35,871 nt of DNA from Acidimicrobiaceae bacterium (lineage in GTDB: Bacteria > Actinomycetota > Acidimicrobiia > Acidimicrobiales > RAAP-2): positions 1 through 35,871 of the forward strand of contig PLNQ01000112.1 of assembly GCA_003141815.1 (NCBI GenBank). Reading direction: 5' to 3'. The translations under genes and the position numbers were made by a program. The notes under the pieces are model-generated. The model was not told the origin of the DNA. It searched no databases and was given only the letters and a program-made list of their open reading frames with translations. Below are positions 8,710 through 17,486 of the stretch, piece after piece (the first letter of the stretch is position 1; every line of letters starts with the position of its first letter).

Positions 8710-9345
8710 CTATACCGCCAAGAGCTCGCGTTCGTCCAAGAACGCCCACCACGCCTCACCCACGAGACGCGCCGCGGCGTCGACGTCAGCTTCGTTGGGC
8801 TCGAGAGACGCGAGGGCGTCCATCGTCCACTCCGCGTGGTTTTCTTCGACCGATCCGTGGACCGTCCAGAACGTCACCGCGTCACTCGAAGCATTGAAGT
8901 GTTTGATGAGACCATCGGCCTTGGAGTCAGCGATCGCCGCTCCTTGGTACTCATAGGCCAAGAGGCCAGCGAGCGCCGCCTCGGGGCTTCGTTGGAGGAC
9001 TTCGTCGTACGATGCGACCAACGTCTTCATGGCAGGAGATATTGGCGCGTTCGAGGCTCCGTAGAAGTCGGCGAACGCCTCAAACAGTTCCAGGTGGCTC
9101 GGCGACGACACTTCATCTCGGTAGTTGTCAAGCACCGATTCGCGAGCGAGTCCCTCGGGAAGCTGTTCACTCAAACTCAGGAGGAACCTCGGCAGCATTG
9201 TCTCGAAGTAGCGGTACTGCTCTGCGTAGTTCGTCAACTCACCCTCTTTCAGTTCGCCAGCTTCCCAGCGCTGATAAAACGGATGATCCAGCAACTTTCG
9301 GTTGACGAGGGCGGCGTCGAGGATCTCATGCAGTTGAGTTTTCAT
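8710..9345 (-). CDS. TenA/PqqC-like (heme-oxygenase-fold) protein
   Basis: Start MKTQLHEILDAALVNRKLLDHPFYQRWEAGELKEGELTNYAEQYRYFETMLPRFL; E/H-rich helical pattern; internal ATG at 9345 chosen over the ORF's upstream extension. Confidence 0.75.
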   Translation of the reverse strand: MKTQLHEILDAALVNRKLLDHPFYQRWEAGELKEGELTNYAEQYRYFETMLPRFLLSLSEQLPEGLARESVLDNYRDEVSSPSHLELFEAFADFYGASNAPISPAMKTLVASYDEVLQRSPEAALAGLLAYEYQGAAIADSKADGLIKHFNASSDAVTFWTVHGSVEENHAEWTMDALASLEPNEADVDAAARLVGEAWWAFLDERELLAV

Positions 9346-9496
9346 AGGTTGAAAGTACCACTTGGCATCGTCAGGGGTTCGTGGGAAGAAGAAGTTTCGC
9401 CACCGTCGACTCAGATCGGGTCCCATCATGGAAGCGGTGGGGCGCCAGGGCGATCGACGCCCGGAGAGACGAACGCTACTCCGAAGGACGCCGGCG

Positions 9497-10198
9497 TTAG
9501 TCGCTGATGACCGTCGGGCTGAATCCAAAAAACAGACCCGACCCGACAACACCGGGTACGGAATTCAGCCGTGAGTCAAGGTCTGAGTTCACGTCAGGAA
9601 ACCTGACGTCCAAGATGAGGTTTCCTCTCTCGGTGACGACGGGCCCGTCCTTTGCGTCTGACATGCGAAGTTCCGAAGAGAGAACGTGGAAGGAACCCTC
9701 CAGTTGAGACCGCACGAGGTTGAACGACTCTGGAATGATTTCGAGCGGCACCGCGACGTTACGACCGAGTCGATCAACCCGCTTCGACGTATCGACGACC
9801 ACGTACCGATCGGGTGAACTTGTCATGATCAGTTTTTCTCGGACCATGGCGCCCCCTCGTCCCTTGATCATGTTGCCGGCGTCATCGATTTCATCCGCTC
9901 CGTCAAAAGACCATTCGGGGCGGCTTCGGAGAAGGCTGGTCGTCGCGACGTGGAGTTCGCGGCATTCGATCTCCATCTCCAACGACGTCGTTATCGCCGT
10001 GAACTGCCACCCCTGCTGGTGGGCTCGATTGGCGAGCGCGCGAAGCGTCAAGAAACTCGTCGATCCGCTTCCCACGCCCACGACGTCGCCGTCACGTAGT
10101 CGACCGCCCATTTCTTGGGCGATACGCGACTTTGCGTCGAAGTTCGCGATGTCCGACCACGACCGAGCGTGACCTTCTCCTGGAGTTTTCCATTCCAT
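9497..10198 (-). CDS. rpiA: Ribose-5-phosphate isomerase A-like protein
   Basis: VGVGSGSTSFLTLRAL, SFDGADEIDDAGNMIKGRGGAMVREKLI, VVVDTSKRVDRLG match RpiA motifs; AGAAGG RBS upstream. Confidence 0.8.
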   Translation of the reverse strand: MEWKTPGEGHARSWSDIANFDAKSRIAQEMGGRLRDGDVVGVGSGSTSFLTLRALANRAHQQGWQFTAITTSLEMEIECRELHVATTSLLRSRPEWSFDGADEIDDAGNMIKGRGGAMVREKLIMTSSPDRYVVVDTSKRVDRLGRNVAVPLEIIPESFNLVRSQLEGSFHVLSSELRMSDAKDGPVVTERGNLILDVRFPDVNSDLDSRLNSVPGVVGSGLFFGFSPTVISD

Positions 10199-10240
10199 GT
10201 TGATGCCTTCTAATGCTTACGCGACTTGAAAAAAACGATA

Positions 10241-10254
10241 CGCGAACGTTCGCG
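10241..10254. promoter_or_regulatory. Perfect 14-bp palindrome upstream of rpiA-like gene
   Basis: CGCGAACGTTCGCG, about 43 nt upstream of the rpiA ATG. Confidence 0.35.
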
Positions 10255-10292
10255 CGCACGCCTAATGAGCCGCGGAATGCTCTTTGCAACAG

Positions 10293-11714
10293 CTACCACG
10301 TGGGCCATCCGGAAGGCAAGGGACCGGGCGGTCCGAAGGGCTGGGGGAGACCGGGTCGTGCTCCGAGGGCTTGCAAGAGCGCACTGAAGTTCAGGCCGTA
10401 GGCGGTCGTGTTCTTTCCGTTGTATTCCACGTGGCCCGCGGCCTGTTCTGGCGACGCGGGCGGATCCGCCCAGCCAGTCTCGAGACAGGTCTTCGCGTCG
10501 TGCAGCACGCCCACGACGGTCGTCGCCGTTACGTGCTGACCGATGGCCACGCTGGGCGTGACATTCTCGGCGACGAAAACGTAGCGACCCTTCGCGGCGC
10601 CACTCGTCAAGCGGTAGGAGATGAAGACGCCACTCGGCCAACCCGGGTCGTAGAGATTATCGACCACGCCGTTGCCGAGTGCGTAGATCGGCCCGGACCC
10701 GCAGTAGTCGACACCTTGGTCGATCTCTTGGGGAAGTAGCGACGTAAGAGCGCGAAGCGGGTTGAGGTAGCCGCTGATCGGAGTCACGTCGATCGACACG
10801 TAGTAGCCACCGGTCGTGGGGTTCACTGAGAGCGCGCTGGCGAAACCACCGACGGGCATCGCGTTCGTCGCGGCGATCGAACCGTGCAGCGTGGCGCCGT
10901 ACCCGTCGATCTCGCCGTTCGCGCGAAGCACGTAGTAGCCCGACCCACTGGTCGCGGCCGCGAGAGAACTGACGGGGACCCCGCCGTACTTTCCGTGAGC
11001 ATCCGCGAGCGGTGAACCGTAGTTGGGCGCGTCAAAGCTGGCGACGTTGCCGGTCGAGGTAGCGATCCAGTACCCACCCGTCATGGGATCGACCGCGAGG
11101 GCGACCGCGACCACCGGGGCGATCGTTCGGTAGAAGAGGTGGCTGGCGAGTGACCCGTGTCCCTTCACGCCGTACGAGTAGACGGCGCCGTTCGCGCGAA
11201 GCACGTAGTAGCCCGACCCGTCGGGCGATGCGGCGATGGCGACGGCGGCTGGGTGCTGACCCCATCCTCTCGGCGGGACGAGGGTCTCACCGTGGAAGGG
11301 AGCGTTGAATCCTTGGACCCCGCCATTGGAGGCCACGATCCAGTACCCGCCTGTCGCCGAGTCGAGCGCGATGCCGGTCGCGGTGATGCCAGTAGGGAGA
11401 CTGCCCGCAGCTAGCGAGCCGTAGTTGGTCGCACCGTACGCGTCGACGGTTCCGTCCGCGCGAAGGACGTAGTAGCCCTTGCCGTCGGTGGAGGCGACGA
11501 CCCCGACGACGGCCGGACTCGCCGACGGAGGGGCGCCGAGGAAGGGGGCGTCGAAAGCGACCACCGTTGAAGTTGATGCGGTCGAGGTGGCCGCCGACGT
11601 GATCGGGATGGGCAGAGCGAGGGAAAGAGAAAGAAGGGAGCAAATGAAGATGGCCATCGACGCAAGGCGAGCGGAGGCGCAACGACCCGCGTTGTACGAA
11701 ACACGACCTTCCAT
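10293..11714 (-). CDS. Secreted repeat protein (propeller-like repeats) with C-terminal degenerate M23/LysM-peptidase-like domain
   Basis: Start ATG at 11714 preceded by CGGAGGAACAG; repeats GYYVLRADGTVDAYGA..YGSL / GGYWIV.SNGGVQ.FNAP; C-terminal EIDQGVDYCGSGPIYALGNGVVDNLYDPGWPSGVFISY resembles M23 but lacks canonical His ligands. Confidence 0.7.
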   Translation of the reverse strand: MEGRVSYNAGRCASARLASMAIFICSLLSLSLALPIPITSAATSTASTSTVVAFDAPFLGAPPSASPAVVGVVASTDGKGYYVLRADGTVDAYGATNYGSLAAGSLPTGITATGIALDSATGGYWIVASNGGVQGFNAPFHGETLVPPRGWGQHPAAVAIAASPDGSGYYVLRANGAVYSYGVKGHGSLASHLFYRTIAPVVAVALAVDPMTGGYWIATSTGNVASFDAPNYGSPLADAHGKYGGVPVSSLAAATSGSGYYVLRANGEIDGYGATLHGSIAATNAMPVGGFASALSVNPTTGGYYVSIDVTPISGYLNPLRALTSLLPQEIDQGVDYCGSGPIYALGNGVVDNLYDPGWPSGVFISYRLTSGAAKGRYVFVAENVTPSVAIGQHVTATTVVGVLHDAKTCLETGWADPPASPEQAAGHVEYNGKNTTAYGLNFSALLQALGARPGLPQPFGPPGPLPSGWPTW

Positions 11715-12041
11715 CAACTGTTCCTCCGGGCAATGAGTCTTTCGTAAGTCTTCATCACAGATGGGTCCAGCATCGAAACTCGGTCTGTGGTCGGGCCTGT
11801 CGGCGATGGCTGTCCACTCTCGAAGGGCGCGACCAGTTTTGCGCCGAGGCCGGGTGCTCGTCTTCAAACGTCAAGACCGCGGTCACCGCAATTCACAACA
11901 CCATTGTCGACCAGACGCGCCACACCGAACCAGTGTGCGTTTCGGAGGCGGCAATTCTCCAAGAGTCGAGTTCGGATTTCTCTCGCGATAGGGGCAATCG
12001 AGGTGGTCATCGCTGGCGCAGGGGTACGCACCGCCAGCGCT

Positions 12042-12263
12042 TCACCGCCGAACGCCGTCGCCGTTGTTGCTGACGTGAATCTCGTAGAGGACGTCATCAC
12101 CGAACTCGTAGAAATTCGGTCCGGTGGCGGGTCCCTCGAGGGGGATGTAGTTGGCGATGAGCGTGACGGTGTCCGACTTGCCCGGACTTACGAACGCGTA
12201 GAGGTCGGTGCTGTCGGCGACGGGGTCCTTGGCGATTTCCGGTGCTTCACGGTGCGATGACAT
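12042..12263 (-). pseudogene. N-terminal fragment of a DUF4331-family protein
   Basis: MSSHREAPEIAKDPVADSTDLYAFVSPGKSDTVTLIANYIPLEGPATGPNFYEFGDDVLYEIHVSNNGDGV is the family N-terminus; stop two codons later (RR*), with no continuation seen downstream. Confidence 0.75.
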
Positions 12264-12276
12264 TATTTTTCTCCTT

Positions 12277-12570
12277 CTAGCGAATCGCGCGCACGAGACG
12301 GCCGGCGATCTTGCGGTCGTGAATGGTCACTTCTCGGAGGCCCACGAAGAGACTGATCTCTCCCGTGCGCGAGTTCTTGATGTGCGCCACGAGGTCCTCG
12401 TTGCCACGAAGGTCCTCGTTGGGCGTCAACGGGGTGTCTTTGGGCGCGGTGGCACCCGCGACGGCGCCCCCGAGTCCGAGTGGAGCGGCCAGAGCACCGC
12501 CCGCCACCGCGGCGACCGCCGCAGCGGCTCCCGCGTGCTTGAAAAAAGTCCTTCGACTTAACGGTTCCAT
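12277..12570 (-). CDS. Tat-signal small protein, upstream of DUF4331 fragment
   Basis: MEPLSRRTFFKHAGAAAAVAAVAGGALAAPLGLGG, twin-Arg signal SRRTFFK; RBS GGAGGAGG upstream of ATG. Confidence 0.65.
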   Translation of the reverse strand: MEPLSRRTFFKHAGAAAAVAAVAGGALAAPLGLGGAVAGATAPKDTPLTPNEDLRGNEDLVAHIKNSRTGEISLFVGLREVTIHDRKIAGRLVRAIR

Positions 12571-13024
12571 ATGTCCTCCTCCGGTGATCTCTTCCACTTG
12601 TTCGGAGCCACGGGCGGCACGGATGTCGAAATTCTGAGACGGTCAAATAAGTGAATGCTCAGGTGGCGGAGTTCTCAGAAGACCAAGGAGTTTCAGTCCG
12701 ATCGGTTCATCCGTGTCCGGTGAGGTGAAAAGTGTCCACGGGAGCATTCACGGGTTTTTCGAGGAGGACGGGGCGTCAATCGTTCTCCGATGGGCGACCC
12801 TATTGCGCCTGGCGTCGCACGTCACGACACGTTCCAGCGACCTCTTGCACTCATCTCATGTCGTCGCGACAGGGGGCGAAAAGTATTCCCACAATCTGGA
12901 ACCTCGTTACATAGTGAGGTCAACCTAAGTTCTAACTGGGGACGGGGGCGTTCTCTTGCCTGGTCGTCCCTGTAAAACAGGTTGGGAAATGGAGTCGTTG
13001 TGACGTTGCATTTTGGGGAAAAGA

Positions 13025-13663
13025 GTGACTCACGAAAAGGTTCTTGTGAGTAAGGGAGACTCGAATACGAGGCAGCACATCATCGACGTCACCGAGAACA
13101 TGTTGGAAACACGTTCGAGTAGCGAAATCCACCTTGCGGATATTGCTGATCAGGCCCACGTTGGCGTACAAACGATCTACTACCACTTTCAGTCCCGTAA
13201 TCAACTGATCGCTGAAGCGCAGGCGTCAGCGTACGCTCGACTGACGAAGCCACTTCACGAGTACCTCTTGATGGCCGAGAACGCGCTCGTCGAGCAAGAT
13301 CAAGCGACGTTTTGGTCCGCACTCGGCGAGAACATATCGCTGGCGTGGGCGCACGGACAAAGTGGTGATCAATGGAGGATTTCCAAACTCCTTATCGACA
13401 TCTGGTTGGACGAAAAGACGCAGCGAAGATTTAGTGAAGTACTAGAAATTCAGTTCGATCGCTGGATCAACGCGATTGAGGCCGCGAAGCCACTCGGTTG
13501 GATCGATCCCGAGATCGATACGTACGCACTCATCACTTCGTGCTGGGCCGCCTCGATTGGACAATCACTGTTCGCAAGTTCCACCAAGATCTGCTACACG
13601 CCCCAAAGTATTCGCGACTTCTTTGTCAACATCGCAATTCCGAAAACCGGAGGCGGGTTCTGA
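13025..13663 (+). CDS. TetR/AcrR family transcriptional regulator
   Basis: TRQHIIDVTENMLETRSSSEIHLADIADQAHVGVQTIYYHFQSRNQLIAEAQ HTH; GTG start preceded by GGGGAAAAGA. Confidence 0.85.
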   Translation: MTHEKVLVSKGDSNTRQHIIDVTENMLETRSSSEIHLADIADQAHVGVQTIYYHFQSRNQLIAEAQASAYARLTKPLHEYLLMAENALVEQDQATFWSALGENISLAWAHGQSGDQWRISKLLIDIWLDEKTQRRFSEVLEIQFDRWINAIEAAKPLGWIDPEIDTYALITSCWAASIGQSLFASSTKICYTPQSIRDFFVNIAIPKTGGGF

Positions 13664-13792
13664 TAGAGGGTTGAAATCCCAAGACCAGCCGAACATATTC
13701 TCCATCGATGTAGAGGCGCGAACCGGGGAGAGCGATCGAGGGCGCGGCGACGTGAAGCGTCGCCTAACGAATTCTTGCTCTGGGCCTCACCA

Positions 13793-14715
13793 TTAGCGTC
13801 GAGTGCCGGGCGAGTTCTCGACCAGACGTACCAAGCGTTTTGCGGCCGGTGTGAGCGGCGTGCCCTTTAGCCACACGAGACGAATCGAGCGCTCAAGAGA
13901 TAGACCGTCGATGCTCACGACGACGAGTCGACCCTCGTCAACGTCGGATTCTACGGTGAGACGACTTAGGACTCCCGCCCCCACGCCCGAGGCCACGGCG
14001 GCCTTGATGGCGGTCGTCGAGCCCAGTTGGACGATTGGTGTCACGGAGAGATTCAGTGAATGCATCGCGACCTCGAGGACTTCGCGTGTTCCCGAGCCCG
14101 ATTCTCGCAAGACGAGAGGAACGGTTGAAAGCTCGGTCGGCGTCAGCGGCTTCTTTCGCTTCGCGAGCGGGCTCGACGGCGCGACCACGATGACCAGGTC
14201 GTCGAACGGATCACCCGTGATGCGAGTTCGAAAGGAGCACTTCGACCTTCCACGAATCCGATGTCGGCTTCTCCCCTTAGTACTACCTCGGTCACGTGCG
14301 TGGAGTTCCCCATCTGCAACGAGACCACCAGTGTCGGGTCGGTGTCTCGTAGGCGTGCGAGCCAACCGGGAACCAGATACTCGGCGACGGTCAGACTCGC
14401 CACGACGCGCAGACGCGTCGTGGCGTCCGCGTTGAGAGCACGTGCGCCTAGCTGGAGCTGTCTCATTGGTTCAAGTACTTCCTCGCTCCATTGAACGACC
14501 GCGACACCAGCGGAGGTCAGTTGGCCTCGACCGTGGGAGCGGTCCAACAACTGAAGACCCAACGATTTTTCGAGAGTACGTAGTCGCATGCTGGCTGCGG
14601 GTTGGCTTATGCGGTGCTGAAGCGCCGCCTGATGAATTGAACCGGTCTCGGCAACGCTGCGGAGAAGGTCGAGCGAGCGAACGTCGGGAACGGGCTCCGT
14701 CAGAGGCATAAGCAA
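13793..14715 (-). pseudogene. LysR-type regulator split by a frameshift
   Basis: Frame 1 (14715 down): LysR HTH RSLDLLRSVAETGSIHQAALQHRISQPAASMRLRTLEKSLGLQLLDRS to GEADIGFVEGRSAPFEL; frame 2: RITGDPFDDLVIVVAPSSPLAKRKKPL...AVASGVGAGVLSRLTVE to the stop at 13793. Confidence 0.8.
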
Positions 14716-14827
14716 ACCTTATAGTGACGCGCGAAAAATGGTCTTCCCAGACGGCGTTCTCCGGCGGAAGATGAATCATGTGGCCAGATCATCCGGTCCC
14801 TGAAGCATGGTTCCAAGGAGGTACACC

Positions 14828-16003
14828 GTGAACGTAGGACATTCGAGTGTGAGCGCTCTCGCTTTAGACGAGTCCGAAAAGCCCTCGGAGAAGTATTTGG
14901 GGCCCAACTGGTACGCGTCAGTGATGGGCACGGGCATCGTGGCGACCGCTGGCGCCTCCCTCCCGTTTGACGTTCCGGGACTGAAGACCTTCTGTTTGTT
15001 CGTGTGGATTCTCGCGGCGGGAATGCTCGTGGGGCTCTTGGTGGCGACATTCCGGAACTGGACAGGTTCCCCGTCGCTGGCGCGAAGTTATGGCCGCGAC
15101 GTTCTAATGTCCAACTTTTACGGCGCGCCACCCATGGCGTTCATGACGGTGGGTGCCGGGGCGTTGTTGGCGGCGCGCTCATTGCTCGGACTTCGCGTGG
15201 CCGTGGATCTCGATTGGATCCTCTGGGTCCTGGGCACCGTCGGGGGTCTCGTCACGGCGATCCTCATACCCTTTCGACTCTTCACCGAGATCGAGGTTCG
15301 ACCCGACGCGGCGTTCGGCGGTTGGCTGATGCCGGTCGTGCCGCCGATGGTGTCGGCGTCAACCGGCGCGCTCCTGATCCCGTACGTGTCCTCCCTGCAA
15401 GGGCGTTCTACCTTGCTCTACGCCTGTTACGCACTGTTCGGGATGAGTTTTATGGCTGCCGTCATCATCATCACGATGATCTGGTCGCGACTCGCGCACT
15501 TCGGATCTTCACACACCGCTCGCGTGCCAACGCTCTGGATCGTTCTCGGTCCGCTCGGCCAGTCGATCACGGCCGTAGGACTTCTCGCAACGCAAGCGCA
15601 TTTGGCGGTCGCTGCGCCAATCGCGAGCGCCATGGGTGTCTTCGCGATTCTCTTTGGCGTCCCGGTGTGGGGCTTCGCCATGTTGTGGAGTGCGCTCGCG
15701 TTGGCACTGACCGTTCGAACCATGCGAAAGGGAATGCCGTTTTCGCTCTCGTGGTGGAGTTTCACCTTCCCCGTCGGCGTCACCGTCACCGGAACGATTC
15801 AACTGGCGCTGCACACGGGAGTCCCCTTGTTTCGCTGGGCCAGCGCCGTTGGCTACGTCGCGCTCGTGATCGCGTGGTCTGTCGTGTTCGTGAAAACGAT
15901 GAACGCAACGAAGGGCGGCGTTCTCCTTCGGCCGCCGGCGCCCGGATCGACGACGCCCGTAGCGAGTAAGGACATTTACCCGCCATTACGGTCTCGTGCG
16001 TGA
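14828..16003 (+). CDS. TDT-family (TehA/SLAC1-like) transporter
   Basis: KYLGPNWYASVMGTGIVATAGASLPF and about 10 TM segments; perfect AAGGAGGT RBS before GTG at 14828. Confidence 0.85.
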   Translation: MNVGHSSVSALALDESEKPSEKYLGPNWYASVMGTGIVATAGASLPFDVPGLKTFCLFVWILAAGMLVGLLVATFRNWTGSPSLARSYGRDVLMSNFYGAPPMAFMTVGAGALLAARSLLGLRVAVDLDWILWVLGTVGGLVTAILIPFRLFTEIEVRPDAAFGGWLMPVVPPMVSASTGALLIPYVSSLQGRSTLLYACYALFGMSFMAAVIIITMIWSRLAHFGSSHTARVPTLWIVLGPLGQSITAVGLLATQAHLAVAAPIASAMGVFAILFGVPVWGFAMLWSALALALTVRTMRKGMPFSLSWWSFTFPVGVTVTGTIQLALHTGVPLFRWASAVGYVALVIAWSVVFVKTMNATKGGVLLRPPAPGSTTPVASKDIYPPLRSRA

Positions 16004-16064
16004 TGATTTCGTTGGCGTGGAGTGCTGCGGCGAAAGGTTTCACTCAATCCTTTAAGGTGCTTTT

Positions 16065-17486
16065 ATGAATACCCCAATCGCCCCCTCGGAACTACCCTCA
16101 ACCCTCGCCGGTCTTCGCGCTTCGGGCTACGAGTCGCGCTCGATCCGAGACGAAATCCGTCGAAACCTAGAAGATCGACTCGCCGCCGGTATTCCATTGA
16201 CCTCGTCGGTCCTGGGATACGAGGACACCGTCCTGCCCCAACTCGAGACCGCGCTCTTGGCCGGACACGACATCATCTTGCTGGGGGAACGCGGCCAAGC
16301 CAAGACCCGGATCATTCGATCCTTGGTGGAACTGTTGGACGAGTGGCTTCCCATCGTCGCGGGCTCGGACGTTCGTGACGATCCCTACGATCCGATTTCG
16401 GCGTTCGCCCTCGACCTCGTGAGCGAGAAGGGCGACGAGACGCCCGTGCGCTGGATCCACCGAAGCCAACGCTTCGCCGAGAAGCTGGCGTCACCGGACA
16501 CGTCGATGGCGGACCTCATCGGCGAGGTTGATCCCATCAAGGTGGCCGGGGGACTCTTCCTCGACGATCCGAAGGCGCTCAGTTACGGTCTCGTGCCCAA
16601 GTCCAACCGTGGCATCTTCGCCATCAACGAGTTGCCGGACCTCTCCGAGCGCATCCAGGTGGGTCTGCTCAACGTGCTCGAAGAGCGTGACGTGCAGATC
16701 CGTGGTCACCTCGTTCGTCTCGACCTCGACGTGTTGGTGGTCGCGACCGCCAACCCCGAGGACTACACCAACCGAGGTCGACTCATCACGCCGTTGAAGG
16801 ACCGCTTCGGATCCCAGATCCGTACCCACTATCCCGCCGAGGTCACCACCGAGATAGAGATCATGCACCAAGAGGCGCACTTGCCGACGTCACCAGTGCC
16901 GATCAAGGTGCCGTGGTTCATCGACGACATCGTCGCGCGCGTAAGCCACGTCGCACGCCGTAGCCACGTCATCTCTCAGACGTCGGGCGTGTCCGTGCGT
17001 CTCTCCATCGCGAACTACGAAACCGTAATCGCGAACGCGTTACGCCGAATGCTGCGCACGCACGACGCCGTCGTCGTACCGCGCGTGAGTGACCTCAGCG
17101 CCATGGTGCAGTCGACGCAGGGCAAGATCGAATTCGACACCATGGACGATAGTGACGCCGATCAAGTCATCGCGGCGCTGGTATCACTAGCGATACGCCA
17201 GTGCTTCAGTGACGTGCTCCTGGAAGAGGCGCCCGAGATCGTCGAGGCCTTCAACTCCGAAGCCATCGTGCACACCGGTGACGACCTGCCCGACGCTGAC
17301 TATCTCGCGGTGCTCGCCGCCATGCCCTCACTTGAGGCACCGGTGGAGCGCATCGCGGGACCGGGAGCGAGCGACGGCGAGAAGGCCGCGGCCGTCGAGT
17401 TCGTTCTCGAGGGTCTGTATCTCACCAAGCGTCTCGCGAAGGACGCCTCGGGAGCGAGGGCGCTCTACCGCTCGAGGAATCGGTAG
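16065..17486 (+). CDS. MoxR/Mg-chelatase-like AAA+ ATPase
   Basis: Walker A-like LLGERGQAKTRIIRSL; LADLIGEVDPIKVAGG; GIFAINELPDLSERIQVGLLNVLEERDVQIRGH; VVATANPEDYTNRGRLITPLKDRFG. Confidence 0.9.
   Translation: MNTPIAPSELPSTLAGLRASGYESRSIRDEIRRNLEDRLAAGIPLTSSVLGYEDTVLPQLETALLAGHDIILLGERGQAKTRIIRSLVELLDEWLPIVAGSDVRDDPYDPISAFALDLVSEKGDETPVRWIHRSQRFAEKLASPDTSMADLIGEVDPIKVAGGLFLDDPKALSYGLVPKSNRGIFAINELPDLSERIQVGLLNVLEERDVQIRGHLVRLDLDVLVVATANPEDYTNRGRLITPLKDRFGSQIRTHYPAEVTTEIEIMHQEAHLPTSPVPIKVPWFIDDIVARVSHVARRSHVISQTSGVSVRLSIANYETVIANALRRMLRTHDAVVVPRVSDLSAMVQSTQGKIEFDTMDDSDADQVIAALVSLAIRQCFSDVLLEEAPEIVEAFNSEAIVHTGDDLPDADYLAVLAAMPSLEAPVERIAGPGASDGEKAAAVEFVLEGLYLTKRLAKDASGARALYRSRNR

Noticed and set aside
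8632-9507. 291-aa plus ORF opposite the TenA/PqqC-like gene
   Set aside because: Shadow of the minus-strand CDS; no recognisable family.
12965-12985. CCTGTAAAACAGG short dyad before the second TetR gene
   Set aside because: Only a 5-bp arm; could be an operator but too short to call.
15004-15969. 321-aa plus ORF overlapping the TDT transporter
   Set aside because: Out-of-frame Arg-rich shadow ORF; the transporter frame has clear TM helices and an ideal RBS.
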